NCBI GenBank assembly: GCA_016720935.1 | Contig: JADKJP010000006.1 | Location: 310,001 to 374,000, forward strand | Direction of reading: 5' to 3' | Length of the DNA: 64,000 bases | Source: Bacteroidota bacterium | Lineage (GTDB): Bacteria > Bacteroidota > Bacteroidia > AKYH767-A > 2013-40CM-41-45 | Part shown: positions 8,621 through 16,432 of the stretch, piece by piece | Numbering within the stretch: position 1 is the stretch's first letter | How the letters are laid out: every line of letters starts with the position of its first letter | Made by a program: the position numbers and the translations under genes | The notes under the pieces: model-generated | Databases searched by the model: none | What the model saw: the letters and a program-made list of their open reading frames with translations, nothing else | What the model was told of the DNA's origin: nothing

Positions 8621-10237
8621 TCAGGCATTCACCACAAGTTTTGGTGCAGCATTGAGGATTTCCTCATTTGCATACTCCGCATACTGTGCAAAATTTTTCA
8701 CGAAAGAAGCGGCAAGTGTTTGAGCTTTCGCATCGAATTCATTCTTGTCGTTCCAGGTATTACGTGGATTGAGAATTTCGTTTGGAACACCCGGGCAGGT
8801 TTTTGGCATAGCCAAACCGAAAACCGGCATTGTTTCAAACTGAACATTGTCTAACTCACCGTTCAGCGCCGCACTAATCATGGCGCGTGTGAATGATAAT
8901 TTCATTCGTGAACCTACACCATATGATCCGCCTGACCAGCCGGTATTCACAAGCCATACGTTTACTTTGTGTTTTTTCAATTTTTCACCAAGAAGTTCAG
9001 CATATTTTGTCGGATGGAGTGGGAGGAAAGCTTTTCCAAAACATGCCGAGAATGTAGTTGTCGGTTCTGTAATTCCGACTTCTGTTCCGGCAACTTTAGC
9101 GGTGTACCCTGAGATAAAGTGATACATCGCTTGTCCTGCATCCAGTTTTGAAATCGGAGGCAACACACCAAAAGCATCGCAAGTAAGGAAGAAAATATTC
9201 TTTGGAATGCCGGCAATGGAGGGTTCCACAGCGTTTTCAATGTGATCAATTGGATAAGCAACACGGGTGTTCTCTGTCTTGCTTATATTTTCATAATCCA
9301 CTTTTGTTGTGCCTTCGTAGAATTCAATATTTTCAACGAGTGCGCCAAAACGAATCGCATTGAAAATCTGAGGTTCTTTTTCTTTTGTAAGGTTTACACA
9401 TTTCGCGTAACATCCTCCTTCAAAATTGAAAACGGTATTTTCCGCCCATCCATGTTCATCATCACCAATCAACCCGCGATTCGGATCTGCAGACAAAGTA
9501 GTTTTTCCTGTACCGGACAAACCAAAGAAAATTGCTGTATCGCCGGTTGGTCCGATATTGGCGGAGCAATGCATGGAGAGTACATTTTTTTCATGAGGTA
9601 AAACAAAATTGAGAACAGAAAAGATTCCCTTTTTGATTTCTCCTGTATAACCGGTACCTCCGATGAGAATTATTTTTTTTGCGAAATTGACAATAGCGAA
9701 ATTACTCTGGCGGGTTCCATCGAGTTTCGGATCCGCATGAAAACCGGGTGCACATAAGATTGTCCATTCCGCTTTTGTTGTTTTCAAAATTTCTTCATTC
9801 GTAGGACGAAGGAAGAGATTATTCGCAAACAAATTTTGCCATGGTGACTCGGTGACAACACGAATGTTCAGTCTGTATTTTGGGTCAGCACAAGCATAAG
9901 CATCACGCACGTAAAGTGTTTTACTCTGGAAATAAGCAGTGACTTTTTCGTAGAGTCTGTCAAATTTTTCAGGATCGAATTTTATATTGATATCGCCCCA
10001 CCAAACTGCTTTTTCTGTTTTTTCATCGCATACGATAAATTTATCTTTTGGTGAACGCCCGGTAAATTTTCCGGTGTCAACAGCAAGTGCTCCGGTATCG
10101 GTGAGCATACCTTCACCGCGGATAATTGTTTCTTCAACCAATTCTGCAGGACTTAAATTCCAGTAAGCATCAGAAAAATGCTTCAAGCCCAGATCAGCGA
10201 TGGTTGCATCCTTCGCTTTTAATCCGAATTCATTCAT
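8621..10237 (-). CDS. pckA: ATP-dependent phosphoenolpyruvate carboxykinase
   Basis: Starting at ATG 10237 gives 538 residues, close to the usual 540; the frame runs 31 codons further upstream into the next gene, but those residues are not PckA-like. The kinase-1a P-loop GLSGTGKTTLS lies at about residues 244-254, the metal-binding strand LIGDDEHGW just after it, and RSPKDKFIV near residue 61. The enzyme converts oxaloacetate and ATP to PEP, CO2 and ADP, opening gluconeogenesis in the cytoplasm. The gene is followed by its own terminator and is probably monocistronic. Confidence 0.97.
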   Translation of the reverse strand: MNEFGLKAKDATIADLGLKHFSDAYWNLSPAELVEETIIRGEGMLTDTGALAVDTGKFTGRSPKDKFIVCDEKTEKAVWWGDINIKFDPEKFDRLYEKVTAYFQSKTLYVRDAYACADPKYRLNIRVVTESPWQNLFANNLFLRPTNEEILKTTKAEWTILCAPGFHADPKLDGTRQSNFAIVNFAKKIILIGGTGYTGEIKKGIFSVLNFVLPHEKNVLSMHCSANIGPTGDTAIFFGLSGTGKTTLSADPNRGLIGDDEHGWAENTVFNFEGGCYAKCVNLTKEKEPQIFNAIRFGALVENIEFYEGTTKVDYENISKTENTRVAYPIDHIENAVEPSIAGIPKNIFFLTCDAFGVLPPISKLDAGQAMYHFISGYTAKVAGTEVGITEPTTTFSACFGKAFLPLHPTKYAELLGEKLKKHKVNVWLVNTGWSGGSYGVGSRMKLSFTRAMISAALNGELDNVQFETMPVFGLAMPKTCPGVPNEILNPRNTWNDKNEFDAKAQTLAASFVKNFAQYAEYANEEILNAAPKLVVNA

Positions 10238-10305
10238 GATCAAGTGATTTGTAGGTTGGGATTTTATTGGACAAAGTAAGGGAAAATTTATGAATTTGCC
10301 GAATT

Positions 10306-10776
10306 TCAGCGTCTGCGTTTGTGCTGGCAAGGGCGGTTTTCATAAATATTTACCCATTTTGCCGTTTTGAGTAATTCCTTTGTTCGGGCCACAAATTCAG
10401 CCTGTTGGGAAACATTCAATTCGTTCAATCGAAGACAAAAATCCGTTTCGCCTTCACGGCCCCAATTGGTTCTTTCATAATCAATAGTTTTCCCTATTTC
10501 CCCGGCATATTTTCCGATACTCTCCTCAAATTTCAAAAGATTGGGCCCGTCTGTACCCATTCCTATAGAAAAGAACACCACTGTTAATCTATAATTATCG
10601 GCATTTGAGCTATCGGTTGGAGCCGGCTCTGTTGCTTTTGTAACAGGAGGAGTAGAGGTTTCTGTATCCGCCTTTGCAGCAGTTGTTTCGGGAGCTTTTG
10701 TTGTTTCTTTGTGATTCTTACAAGAAGCAATCACAATAAGTGATGCAATCAAAAGAGATTGAGCCTTTTTCATCAT
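10306..10776 (-). CDS. Putative lipoprotein with Thr/Pro/Ala-rich linker (156 aa)
   Basis: The signal sequence MMKKAQSLLIASLIVIASC ends in a lipobox with Cys19 (Cys18 if the second Met is used). Residues 20-60 form a low-complexity linker rich in Thr, Pro, Ala and charged residues, and a compact domain of about 90 residues follows (YRLTVVFFSIGMGTDG, then KTIDYERTNWGREGETDFCLRLNEL). I do not recognise the domain. The linker suggests a domain held off the membrane. The gene ends in a basic CQHKRRR tail just upstream of pckA. Confidence 0.75.
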   Translation of the reverse strand: MMKKAQSLLIASLIVIASCKNHKETTKAPETTAAKADTETSTPPVTKATEPAPTDSSNADNYRLTVVFFSIGMGTDGPNLLKFEESIGKYAGEIGKTIDYERTNWGREGETDFCLRLNELNVSQQAEFVARTKELLKTAKWVNIYENRPCQHKRRR

Positions 10777-10921
10777 GGAGAATTGTTTTCTTTACTTACT
10801 AATTTGAAATGTACAACAATATAGTATGGACTTAATCATATTCAGCTTGATTTTTTTAACATCCTGTTCCGGACTAATGAAATTTCTAAAAATCATGATT
10901 TACATCATGTGATTTTATTCA

Positions 10922-11311
10922 TTATTTTTTTAAGGCCGCAAGGAGCAACAATACCCATCCACTGACAAAACAAAGTCCTCCGAGTGGTGTAATCGGGCCA
11001 AGGAATGATTTCCAACTGTCGATGCCAAGTATCTCCCGGGTTGCAAGTAGATAGATGGAGCCTGAAAATAAAATTACACCTGCAATAAAAAAGTAACCGG
11101 AATAATTCATTGCAGAAGAATTCATTTTTTCTGAAAGCAGAGCTACCAACAAAAGAGCCAATGCATGATAAAACTGATAGCGTACACCCGTTTCGAAGAT
11201 TTGTAATGATTCCGGGCTTAATTTTGCTTTCAGAGCATGGGCGCCAAAAGCTCCGAGAAGTACAGCAAGTCCGCCAAGTAGCGCGCCAGAAATTAAAAAT
11301 ATTTTTTGCAT
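10922..11311 (-). CDS. DUF423 family inner-membrane protein
   Basis: The 129-residue protein has four hydrophobic segments and the DUF423 signature near its start, GALLGGLAVLLGAFGAHALK, followed by FETGVRYQFYHALALL and a C-terminal PLGGLCFVSGWVLLLL. Members include E. coli YgdD and Bacillus YwdK; their biochemical function is not established. The gene stands alone, bounded upstream by a terminator belonging to the DUF4476 gene. Confidence 0.9.
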   Translation of the reverse strand: MQKIFLISGALLGGLAVLLGAFGAHALKAKLSPESLQIFETGVRYQFYHALALLLVALLSEKMNSSAMNYSGYFFIAGVILFSGSIYLLATREILGIDSWKSFLGPITPLGGLCFVSGWVLLLLAALKK

Positions 11312-11321
11312 AATGGGATAT

Positions 11322-11348
11322 AAAAAAAGAGCTCTCCGAAGAGAGCTC
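11322..11348 (-). terminator. Terminator after the DUF4476 gene
   Basis: GAGCTCTC-CGAA-GAGAGCTC forms a tight hairpin. The A7 tract on its left becomes a T tract on the minus strand. Confidence 0.9.
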
Positions 11349-11361
11349 CTGATGTAAATGT

Positions 11362-12360
11362 TTATTTACTGATGAATTTATTCAAGTCGTCAACAGAACT
11401 TTCGAATTCAAAAGCATCGTTGACTTTGTAATAATTCCCGATATCGTAAGTGTGACTGTACGCATATTTTGCATAATCCAGTCTTGTGTTTTCGAAATCA
11501 AAGAGTCCGAGTACTTCACGAACCTGTGCTGAAGTCAGGCAATTATTCTGTAAGACTTGTTTGGCAATGGTAAGTTTGGTATTTTCAAAATCCTTTGACT
11601 TGATTGTTTGCTTCATGCCTTCAAAATCACCGGGTGCCATCGGAACCGGACAACCATAAGGACCACTGTAGCCGGTAACATAAACAACTTGGGCAGGAGG
11701 AGGGTTAGAAACTACAACTGTATTTGCAGGAGTAATGTTGGAGGAGCTGTTGGTGGTAGTTACTGAATGAGTTGTAGTAGTTGTAGTGGTCGTGGAAGAA
11801 GTTCCGCTTTCCATTCCATCCATACCCATTCCGGATGCATTGATACTGATATTTCCACCCTGATCACCCATATTGATTCCCATGTTCAGACTTACATTAT
11901 CAGAACCGGTGCCGGTTGTGGTTGTAGTTTGTGATTGCTGTACAGTTGTGGTTGTAACAGCGGCAGGAGGTGGAGTTGTTGAATACACTACAACCGTTTG
12001 GGTAGGGGCACTTGGTGGAGCCTGTGCAAGAGGAACAGCGCTGACATAACGGGTTACATATTCACCTTTTTTGTTTTGTTTAATATTCCATGTAACCTCG
12101 TTTCCCATTTCATTGAAATACATGTTCCAGTCGAGATAACCTAATTTAGTATCAGCGAACATAATGCGGCATTTGTAGTTTGGAGCATTTAATCCGGTGA
12201 GTTTTACGTTGGTTTCAGGTGTAGCATTTTGCAAAACGCCATTTAAAATTACCTGGAATTTTTCTCCGTTTTCTGCAAATAAAATTGCATTGTTGGATTG
12301 TGCAAAGGCAGTCATTGAAAACAATAGGACCAGGCCCAACAGGTAGATTGTTCTTTTCAT
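11362..12360 (-). CDS. Exported DUF4476 domain protein with Thr-rich centre
   Basis: I start at ATG 12360, where a clear signal peptide begins (MKRTIYLLGLVLLFSMTAFAQ); the frame is open 27 codons further, but a TATCTTTG promoter element overlaps that extension. The 332-residue product has an N-terminal beta-rich domain, a long linker around residues 145-235 with threonine and serine runs, and a C-terminal helical DUF4476 domain (KSKDFENTKLTIAKQVL, EVLGLFDFENTRLDYAKYAY). DUF4476 has no known activity. The protein is likely periplasmic or surface-exposed. Confidence 0.85.
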   Translation of the reverse strand: MKRTIYLLGLVLLFSMTAFAQSNNAILFAENGEKFQVILNGVLQNATPETNVKLTGLNAPNYKCRIMFADTKLGYLDWNMYFNEMGNEVTWNIKQNKKGEYVTRYVSAVPLAQAPPSAPTQTVVVYSTTPPPAAVTTTTVQQSQTTTTTGTGSDNVSLNMGINMGDQGGNISINASGMGMDGMESGTSSTTTTTTTTHSVTTTNSSSNITPANTVVVSNPPPAQVVYVTGYSGPYGCPVPMAPGDFEGMKQTIKSKDFENTKLTIAKQVLQNNCLTSAQVREVLGLFDFENTRLDYAKYAYSHTYDIGNYYKVNDAFEFESSVDDLNKFISK

Positions 12361-12438
12361 AAGGGTAGTGTTGATATAAATGATTGTAGATTTTTGTGTT
12401 GTTTTTTGACCGAAACCAACATCGTGCCAAATATGCGT

Positions 12439-12446
12439 CAAAGATA
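12439..12446 (-). promoter_or_regulatory. -7 element of the DUF4476 gene
   Basis: The minus strand reads TATCTTTG, an exact TAnnTTTG match, about 80 nt before the chosen start. It makes the upstream in-frame ATG at 12441 impossible as a start. Confidence 0.6.
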
Positions 12447-12568
12447 ATAATTTGATTCCTCGGGCATCCTGCCGGTGAGGAAAGAATACAATAACCGGTT
12501 GTTAATTAATTAATCTGTTCAAAATTCAAGGAATGCAGGGAAAGACGCATTAATTCAGGCCGGAAATG

Positions 12569-12576
12569 TACCTTCG
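12569..12576 (+). promoter_or_regulatory. Possible -7 element of the saccharopine dehydrogenase gene
   Basis: TACCTTCG is one mismatch from TAnnTTTG and sits 18 nt before the ATG at 12595. No good -33 element was seen. Confidence 0.4.
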
Positions 12577-12594
12577 CCACAAAAATTAGCATAC

Positions 12595-13935
12595 ATGCGA
12601 AATGTGCTTTTGATCGGTGCCGGCCGGTCTTCTTCTTATCTGATTCAGTACCTGTTGGAACATGCCGCGACCGAAGGCTGGACCCTTACCGTCGCGGATG
12701 TGACGGAACAGAATGCGAAAATGAAAATTGGCAATCATCCTTCCGGAAAAGCGATTCGTTTTGATATTCAGGATGAAAAGTTGCTTCAGTCAGAAGTTGG
12801 CAAATCGGAATTGGTAATATCCATGTTACCGGCTCATATGCATCTTCCTGTAGCGGTGGAATGTGTGAAACAGAAAAAAAATCTTGTAACGGCATCCTAT
12901 GTTTCCAAAGAAATGCAGGAGCTTGATGCGGACGCTAAATCGAACGGAGTAATATTGTTGAATGAATGCGGACTCGATCCGGGCATTGACCACATGAGCG
13001 CGATGCAAATCATCCATGATCTTCAGTCTAAAGGAGCTGTCCTCGATTCTTTTAAATCTTTCACGGGCGGATTGGTCGCACCTGAATCAAATGATAACCC
13101 ATGGGGCTATAAATTTTCCTGGAATCCCCGAAATGTTATTCTCGCCGGACAGGGTACTGCGCGTTATATTGAAAAAGGAAAATATAAGTACATCCCATAC
13201 AACAGGCTTTTTGCCATGTCGGAGTCTTTTCATGTTGAAGGTCACGGTTCCTTCGATGGTTATGCGAACAGAGATTCACTTGCATACCGAAAAATTTACG
13301 GACTGAATAATATTCCTACTTTATTGCGCGGAACATTACGTCAGGAAGGTTTCTGCAAACGATGGAATGTTTTTGTTCAGCTGGGTCTTACCGATGATAC
13401 TTATCAGATAGAAGACTCGGAACACCTTACGTATGCTGACTGGGTAGATGCTTACATTCCATCCAGGTTCACAGGGAAAACTGTGCGTGAACGTTTAGCT
13501 GCATTCCTTCAATGTTCTCCACTTGATCCGGTAGTAGAAGATATTGTATGGACAGGTATCCTCGAGCAACGTGTCATCAACCTGAAGAACGCAAGCCCTG
13601 CACAAATTTTACAGCAGCTGCTGGAAGAAAAATGGGTGCTGAGAGAATCTGACAAAGATCTGATCGTGATGCAACATTTGTTTGAATACAAATTAAACGG
13701 AAAAAATTATCTGCACACATCCTCGCTTGTCGTAAAAGGTGAAAATTCAGTTTATACCGCAATGGCACGTACAGTTGGAATTCCTGTGGCAATTGCGGCA
13801 CGGTTTATATTGAATGGAACAATAAAAATGTCGGGAGTTCAGGTTCCTGTACACAAGGAAATATATGGTCCATTGCTGGAAGAATTAGCACGTACCGGTA
13901 TTCATTTTACTGAGAAGACGAAGGAGTTGACTTGA
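12595..13935 (+). CDS. Saccharopine dehydrogenase family protein
   Basis: The 446-residue protein begins with a Rossmann dinucleotide-binding motif (VLLIGAGRSSSYLIQYL) and continues with VISMLPAHMHLPVAVECV, typical of the saccharopine dehydrogenase NAD(P) domain. NECGLDPGIDHMSAMQ at about residues 122-137 is the characteristic active-site region of the C-terminal saccharopine dehydrogenase domain, followed by FKSFTGGLVAPESNDNPWGYKFSWNP. The family interconverts saccharopine with lysine or glutamate plus aminoadipate semialdehyde. No partner lysine-ketoglutarate reductase gene is in the window, so direction and substrate are open. Its 3' end overlaps convergent trmN6 by 29 bp. Confidence 0.88.
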   Translation: MRNVLLIGAGRSSSYLIQYLLEHAATEGWTLTVADVTEQNAKMKIGNHPSGKAIRFDIQDEKLLQSEVGKSELVISMLPAHMHLPVAVECVKQKKNLVTASYVSKEMQELDADAKSNGVILLNECGLDPGIDHMSAMQIIHDLQSKGAVLDSFKSFTGGLVAPESNDNPWGYKFSWNPRNVILAGQGTARYIEKGKYKYIPYNRLFAMSESFHVEGHGSFDGYANRDSLAYRKIYGLNNIPTLLRGTLRQEGFCKRWNVFVQLGLTDDTYQIEDSEHLTYADWVDAYIPSRFTGKTVRERLAAFLQCSPLDPVVEDIVWTGILEQRVINLKNASPAQILQQLLEEKWVLRESDKDLIVMQHLFEYKLNGKNYLHTSSLVVKGENSVYTAMARTVGIPVAIAARFILNGTIKMSGVQVPVHKEIYGPLLEELARTGIHFTEKTKELT

Positions 13936-14641
13936 GATTCAGGTAATACTCCTTTGTGAGTTTGATATAATTTTCTGTAAAGGAATTATCTTCTTCCTGT
14001 ATAATAAGTTCTTCCTCCGTCAGCAATCCGAAGTGATAGCCGAATTCCATCATCAAACGTTTTTCTGCTTTTGATGCTTTTGTCTTAACTCTGATCAGGT
14101 GGTGACAAAACAATCCTTCGGAGTGAGCCTGGTCCATAAATTCCATACCTTCTTTAAAAGGGAGAATAACACAAAACCTTCCGGCAGGTGAAAGTATTTT
14201 TTTTACACCCTTAATCAATTCTCCAAAGGATAAACTGTCGTTGTGTCTGGCGTTGATTCGGGATTCATGGGAAGGTTTCGAAGCGTGTTGGAAATAGGGA
14301 GGGTTCGAAACAATGAGATCGTATTGCCCGGGGTTTTCGCTCACAAAATCCTGAAAAGACTTGTGAAAGATGTGTAAACGGTCGAACCAGGGAGAGATTC
14401 TGAAGTTTTCTTTTGCCTGCAGAAATGCGCCTTCGTCAATATCTATAGCATCTATTTGAGCAAGGGATTTTTGCGCGAGCATCAGCGCAATCAGGCCTGT
14501 TCCGGTACCAATATCAAGAATGCGTAATGCAGTGTAGGGCTGAACCCAGGAGCCCAGTAACACAGCGTCGGTGCCAACTTTCATGGCACATTTTTCCTGA
14601 TGCACGGTAAATTGTCGAAACCGAAAAGTTGTATCGCTCAT
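13907..14641 (-). CDS. trmN6: tRNA1(Val) A37 N6-methyltransferase TrmN6-like
   Basis: The 244-residue protein has the layout of YfiC/TrmN6: FRFRQFTVHQEKCAMKVGTDAVLLGSW at the N-terminus, the SAM loop ILDIGTGTGLIALMLAQ at about residues 42-58, and the adenine N6-methyltransferase motif SNPPYF near 110. The known reaction methylates A37 of tRNA1(Val). The start ATG is well placed. Its end overlaps the saccharopine dehydrogenase gene on the other strand, so the two transcripts run into each other with no terminator between. Confidence 0.9.
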   Translation of the reverse strand: MSDTTFRFRQFTVHQEKCAMKVGTDAVLLGSWVQPYTALRILDIGTGTGLIALMLAQKSLAQIDAIDIDEGAFLQAKENFRISPWFDRLHIFHKSFQDFVSENPGQYDLIVSNPPYFQHASKPSHESRINARHNDSLSFGELIKGVKKILSPAGRFCVILPFKEGMEFMDQAHSEGLFCHHLIRVKTKASKAEKRLMMEFGYHFGLLTEEELIIQEEDNSFTENYIKLTKEYYLNLKSTPSSSQ

Positions 14642-14723
14642 ACATTTCTTACCTCCAAGATAGGTAAAAATAATGAACCGTAAATTACAATGGTATTAAC
14701 GACAATTTACAGAATTCGCAGGG

Positions 14724-15254
14724 TCAGATGTCAAGATAAACCTGAATGAGGCCTTCCGGTAAATTCAAAAGAATTTGTTTCTTTTCTTCATCTACTTCTA
14801 AGAGCACCTGTTCGTTCAGGGGAAATAAAATCTCTTTGCCGTTTACTGTACAATGTGCCACCCATTGCATTGGTAATTCCTCCACTTCTTCGATAATTCC
14901 AAGTGCTCCGAATGCATTATCCACCGCGTTAAAACCTACAAGATCGGGCCAGTCGAGTGTCAGATCTTCCCGGATCTTTAGTTTCTCCGCATACACGGTT
15001 TGCTGAACCAGTTTTTTTGCATGTACTTCATTATCGACCTGCTCGAATTTCACAATCAGATCATCTCCTTTGCCGGAAAATTCAACAATAGCGAAAGGAA
15101 CCGGGAGACCGTCAAGATCTATAAAAAGATAGCTGGCATTCTTCAGGGCAGATGCGTCAATATGTTCAAGGGCCAGGATTACCTGTCCTTTGTATCCGTG
15201 AACCTTACTGATAAACCCGACTTTGGTTAGTTTGGGCGCTTTCATGCTCTTCAT
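14724..15254 (-). CDS. rimM: Ribosome maturation factor RimM
   Basis: The 176-residue protein has the RimM N-terminal barrel (KVGFISKVHGYKGQVIL) and a C-terminal PRC-barrel (LVGFNAVDNAFGALGIIEEVEELP, then LFPLNEQVLLEVDEEKKQILLNLPEGL). RimM helps assemble the 30S head near S19. It lies 60 bp downstream of rpsP, the usual neighbour, with a hairpin in the gap that probably lowers its expression compared with S16. Either of two Met codons (15254 or 15245) could start it. trmD and rplS do not follow here. Confidence 0.95.
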   Translation of the reverse strand: MKSMKAPKLTKVGFISKVHGYKGQVILALEHIDASALKNASYLFIDLDGLPVPFAIVEFSGKGDDLIVKFEQVDNEVHAKKLVQQTVYAEKLKIREDLTLDWPDLVGFNAVDNAFGALGIIEEVEELPMQWVAHCTVNGKEILFPLNEQVLLEVDEEKKQILLNLPEGLIQVYLDI

Positions 15255-15261
15255 TGACCTG

Positions 15262-15300
15262 AAATAAAAAATCCGTCCGGTAGATTTCCGGACGGATTTA
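15262..15300 (-). terminator. Terminator or attenuator between rpsP and rimM
   Basis: AAATCCGTCCGG pairs with CCGGACGGATTT. On the minus strand the hairpin is followed by TTTTTTATTT, so some transcripts from rpsP should stop here before rimM. Confidence 0.85.
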
Positions 15301-15314
15301 TAAGATTGAGTAGC

Positions 15315-15842
15315 TTATGCTTCAGCGGATGGTTCTCCTGCTTCAGCTTCACTTTCACCTTCAGCGGCAGCTTCAACCGGTGGAGGAGTATTCTTAACGC
15401 GAATTGATTCGAGTTTTGCTTCTTTCTTTTTAGCTTCATCAGCAAGACGAGCTTCACGTTCTTTCACCGTTTCATTTTTCAAACGGGAACGTTTCTCTTC
15501 GATCTTGTTGTTTTTGGATTCAAGCCATGCGGTATATTTCGCATCAGCGGCATCCTGTGTGATTGCACCTTTTGCAATACCTCTGTCGAGGTGACTGCGG
15601 AGCAATACACCTTTATAAGAAAGGATCGCACGACATGTGTCAGTAGGCTGAGCACCGTTTTTAAGCCACGTCAGGGCTTTGTCGTTGTCGATTTGAATGG
15701 TCGCGGGATTCGTGTTTGGATTGTAGTTACCGATAACTTCGATGAACTTACCATCTCTGGGAGCACGACTATCCGCTACCACGATGTGGTAATAAGCCTG
15801 GTGCTTTTTACCATGACGTGATAATCTGATTTTTACTGGCAT
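15315..15842 (-). CDS. rpsP: 30S ribosomal protein bS16 with long C-terminal tail
   Basis: Residues 1-85 are typical bS16 (MPVKIRLSRHGKKHQAYYHI, VADSRAPRDGKFIEVIGNYNP). The protein continues to 175 residues, about twice the usual bacterial length. The extra part first has a charged helical stretch (KNNKIEEKRSRLKNETVKE, KEREARLADEAKKKEAKLES) and then an acidic Ala/Glu/Pro tail from residue 150. Extended S16 proteins occur in Bacteroidota. The first gene of an rpsP-rimM pair, it has a good promoter and an inverted repeat in its leader. Confidence 0.97.
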   Translation of the reverse strand: MPVKIRLSRHGKKHQAYYHIVVADSRAPRDGKFIEVIGNYNPNTNPATIQIDNDKALTWLKNGAQPTDTCRAILSYKGVLLRSHLDRGIAKGAITQDAADAKYTAWLESKNNKIEEKRSRLKNETVKEREARLADEAKKKEAKLESIRVKNTPPPVEAAAEGESEAEAGEPSAEA

Positions 15843-15876
15843 CTTTAGAACTATTTGATGGTTTTTGGGTATCCTT

Positions 15877-15894
15877 ACCGCCGACCAAGGCGGT
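15877..15894 (-). promoter_or_regulatory. Small hairpin in the rpsP leader
   Basis: ACCGCC-GACCAA-GGCGGT can fold in the 5' leader of rpsP between the promoter and the start codon. Ribosomal protein leaders often carry autoregulatory structures, but nothing here proves one. Confidence 0.4.
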
Positions 15895-15928
15895 TGAGCG
15901 TTCTCCTTACACTCTTTTAAAAGGAGCG

Positions 15929-15960
15929 CAAAGATGCATCATTTTCCCGAGAAAAACAAA
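15929..15960 (-). promoter_or_regulatory. rpsP promoter
   Basis: On the minus strand TTTG (15960-15957) is followed after 20 nt by CATCTTTG (15936-15929), close to the Bacteroidota TTTG/TAnnTTTG pattern. The leader would be about 80 nt. Confidence 0.65.
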
Positions 15961-16367
15961 ATGATTTACAAGCTTTTAGCAAGTTTTGGCAGCCCTTATT
16001 TGCCTATAAATCAGCATTGTGTGTTTTTTATTAATTTTCGTGGTTGAATGAACTGGAAAATATCCGGAATCATTTTTAAGGGTGACGCGGACCAAGATTC
16101 TTCAAAATGGCAGTTTAATATTCTCGTTTAATTTCTATTCATGGTGTTGTCCAATATTTATTGCAAAAAAGCTCTTCAACAGAATCAAAATAAGCCAACC
16201 GATACTCCTCTCAAAATAATGACCATCAGATGAGGTGTTTTAACACAGTGGACATCATGATTTGAAAAAAACCTGAAGAAGGGCAAGACCTTGATTTCAC
16301 TTTTGGTTTCTTTAAGAATTCGTTGAAAAGAACCCGGCAGGAACAAACTCTCTTGATTTAAAAAAAG
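15961..16367. other. Intergenic region with no recognised feature
   Basis: About 400 bp lie between the divergent rpsP and helicase promoters. I see no coding frame with family resemblance, no clear tRNA or hairpin-plus-T-tract, and no direct repeat. It is AT-rich, with a slightly GC-richer patch near 16080-16095. Confidence 0.5.
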
Positions 16368-16375
16368 TATTTTTG
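16368..16375 (+). promoter_or_regulatory. -7 element of the helicase gene
   Basis: TATTTTTG matches TAnnTTTG and lies 57 nt before ATG 16433. It overlaps the in-frame TTG at 16373, which argues against that earlier start. Confidence 0.5.
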
Positions 16376-16432
16376 AGGAATCTAATTCTTGGCATCAGGG
16401 AATCTGTTCCCGTTGCCGTTCAAACTGAGTCA

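Noticed and set aside
10238..10330. N-terminal extension of pckA
   Set aside because: The extra 31 residues overlap the upstream lipoprotein gene and are absent from the family; ATG 10237 gives the standard length.
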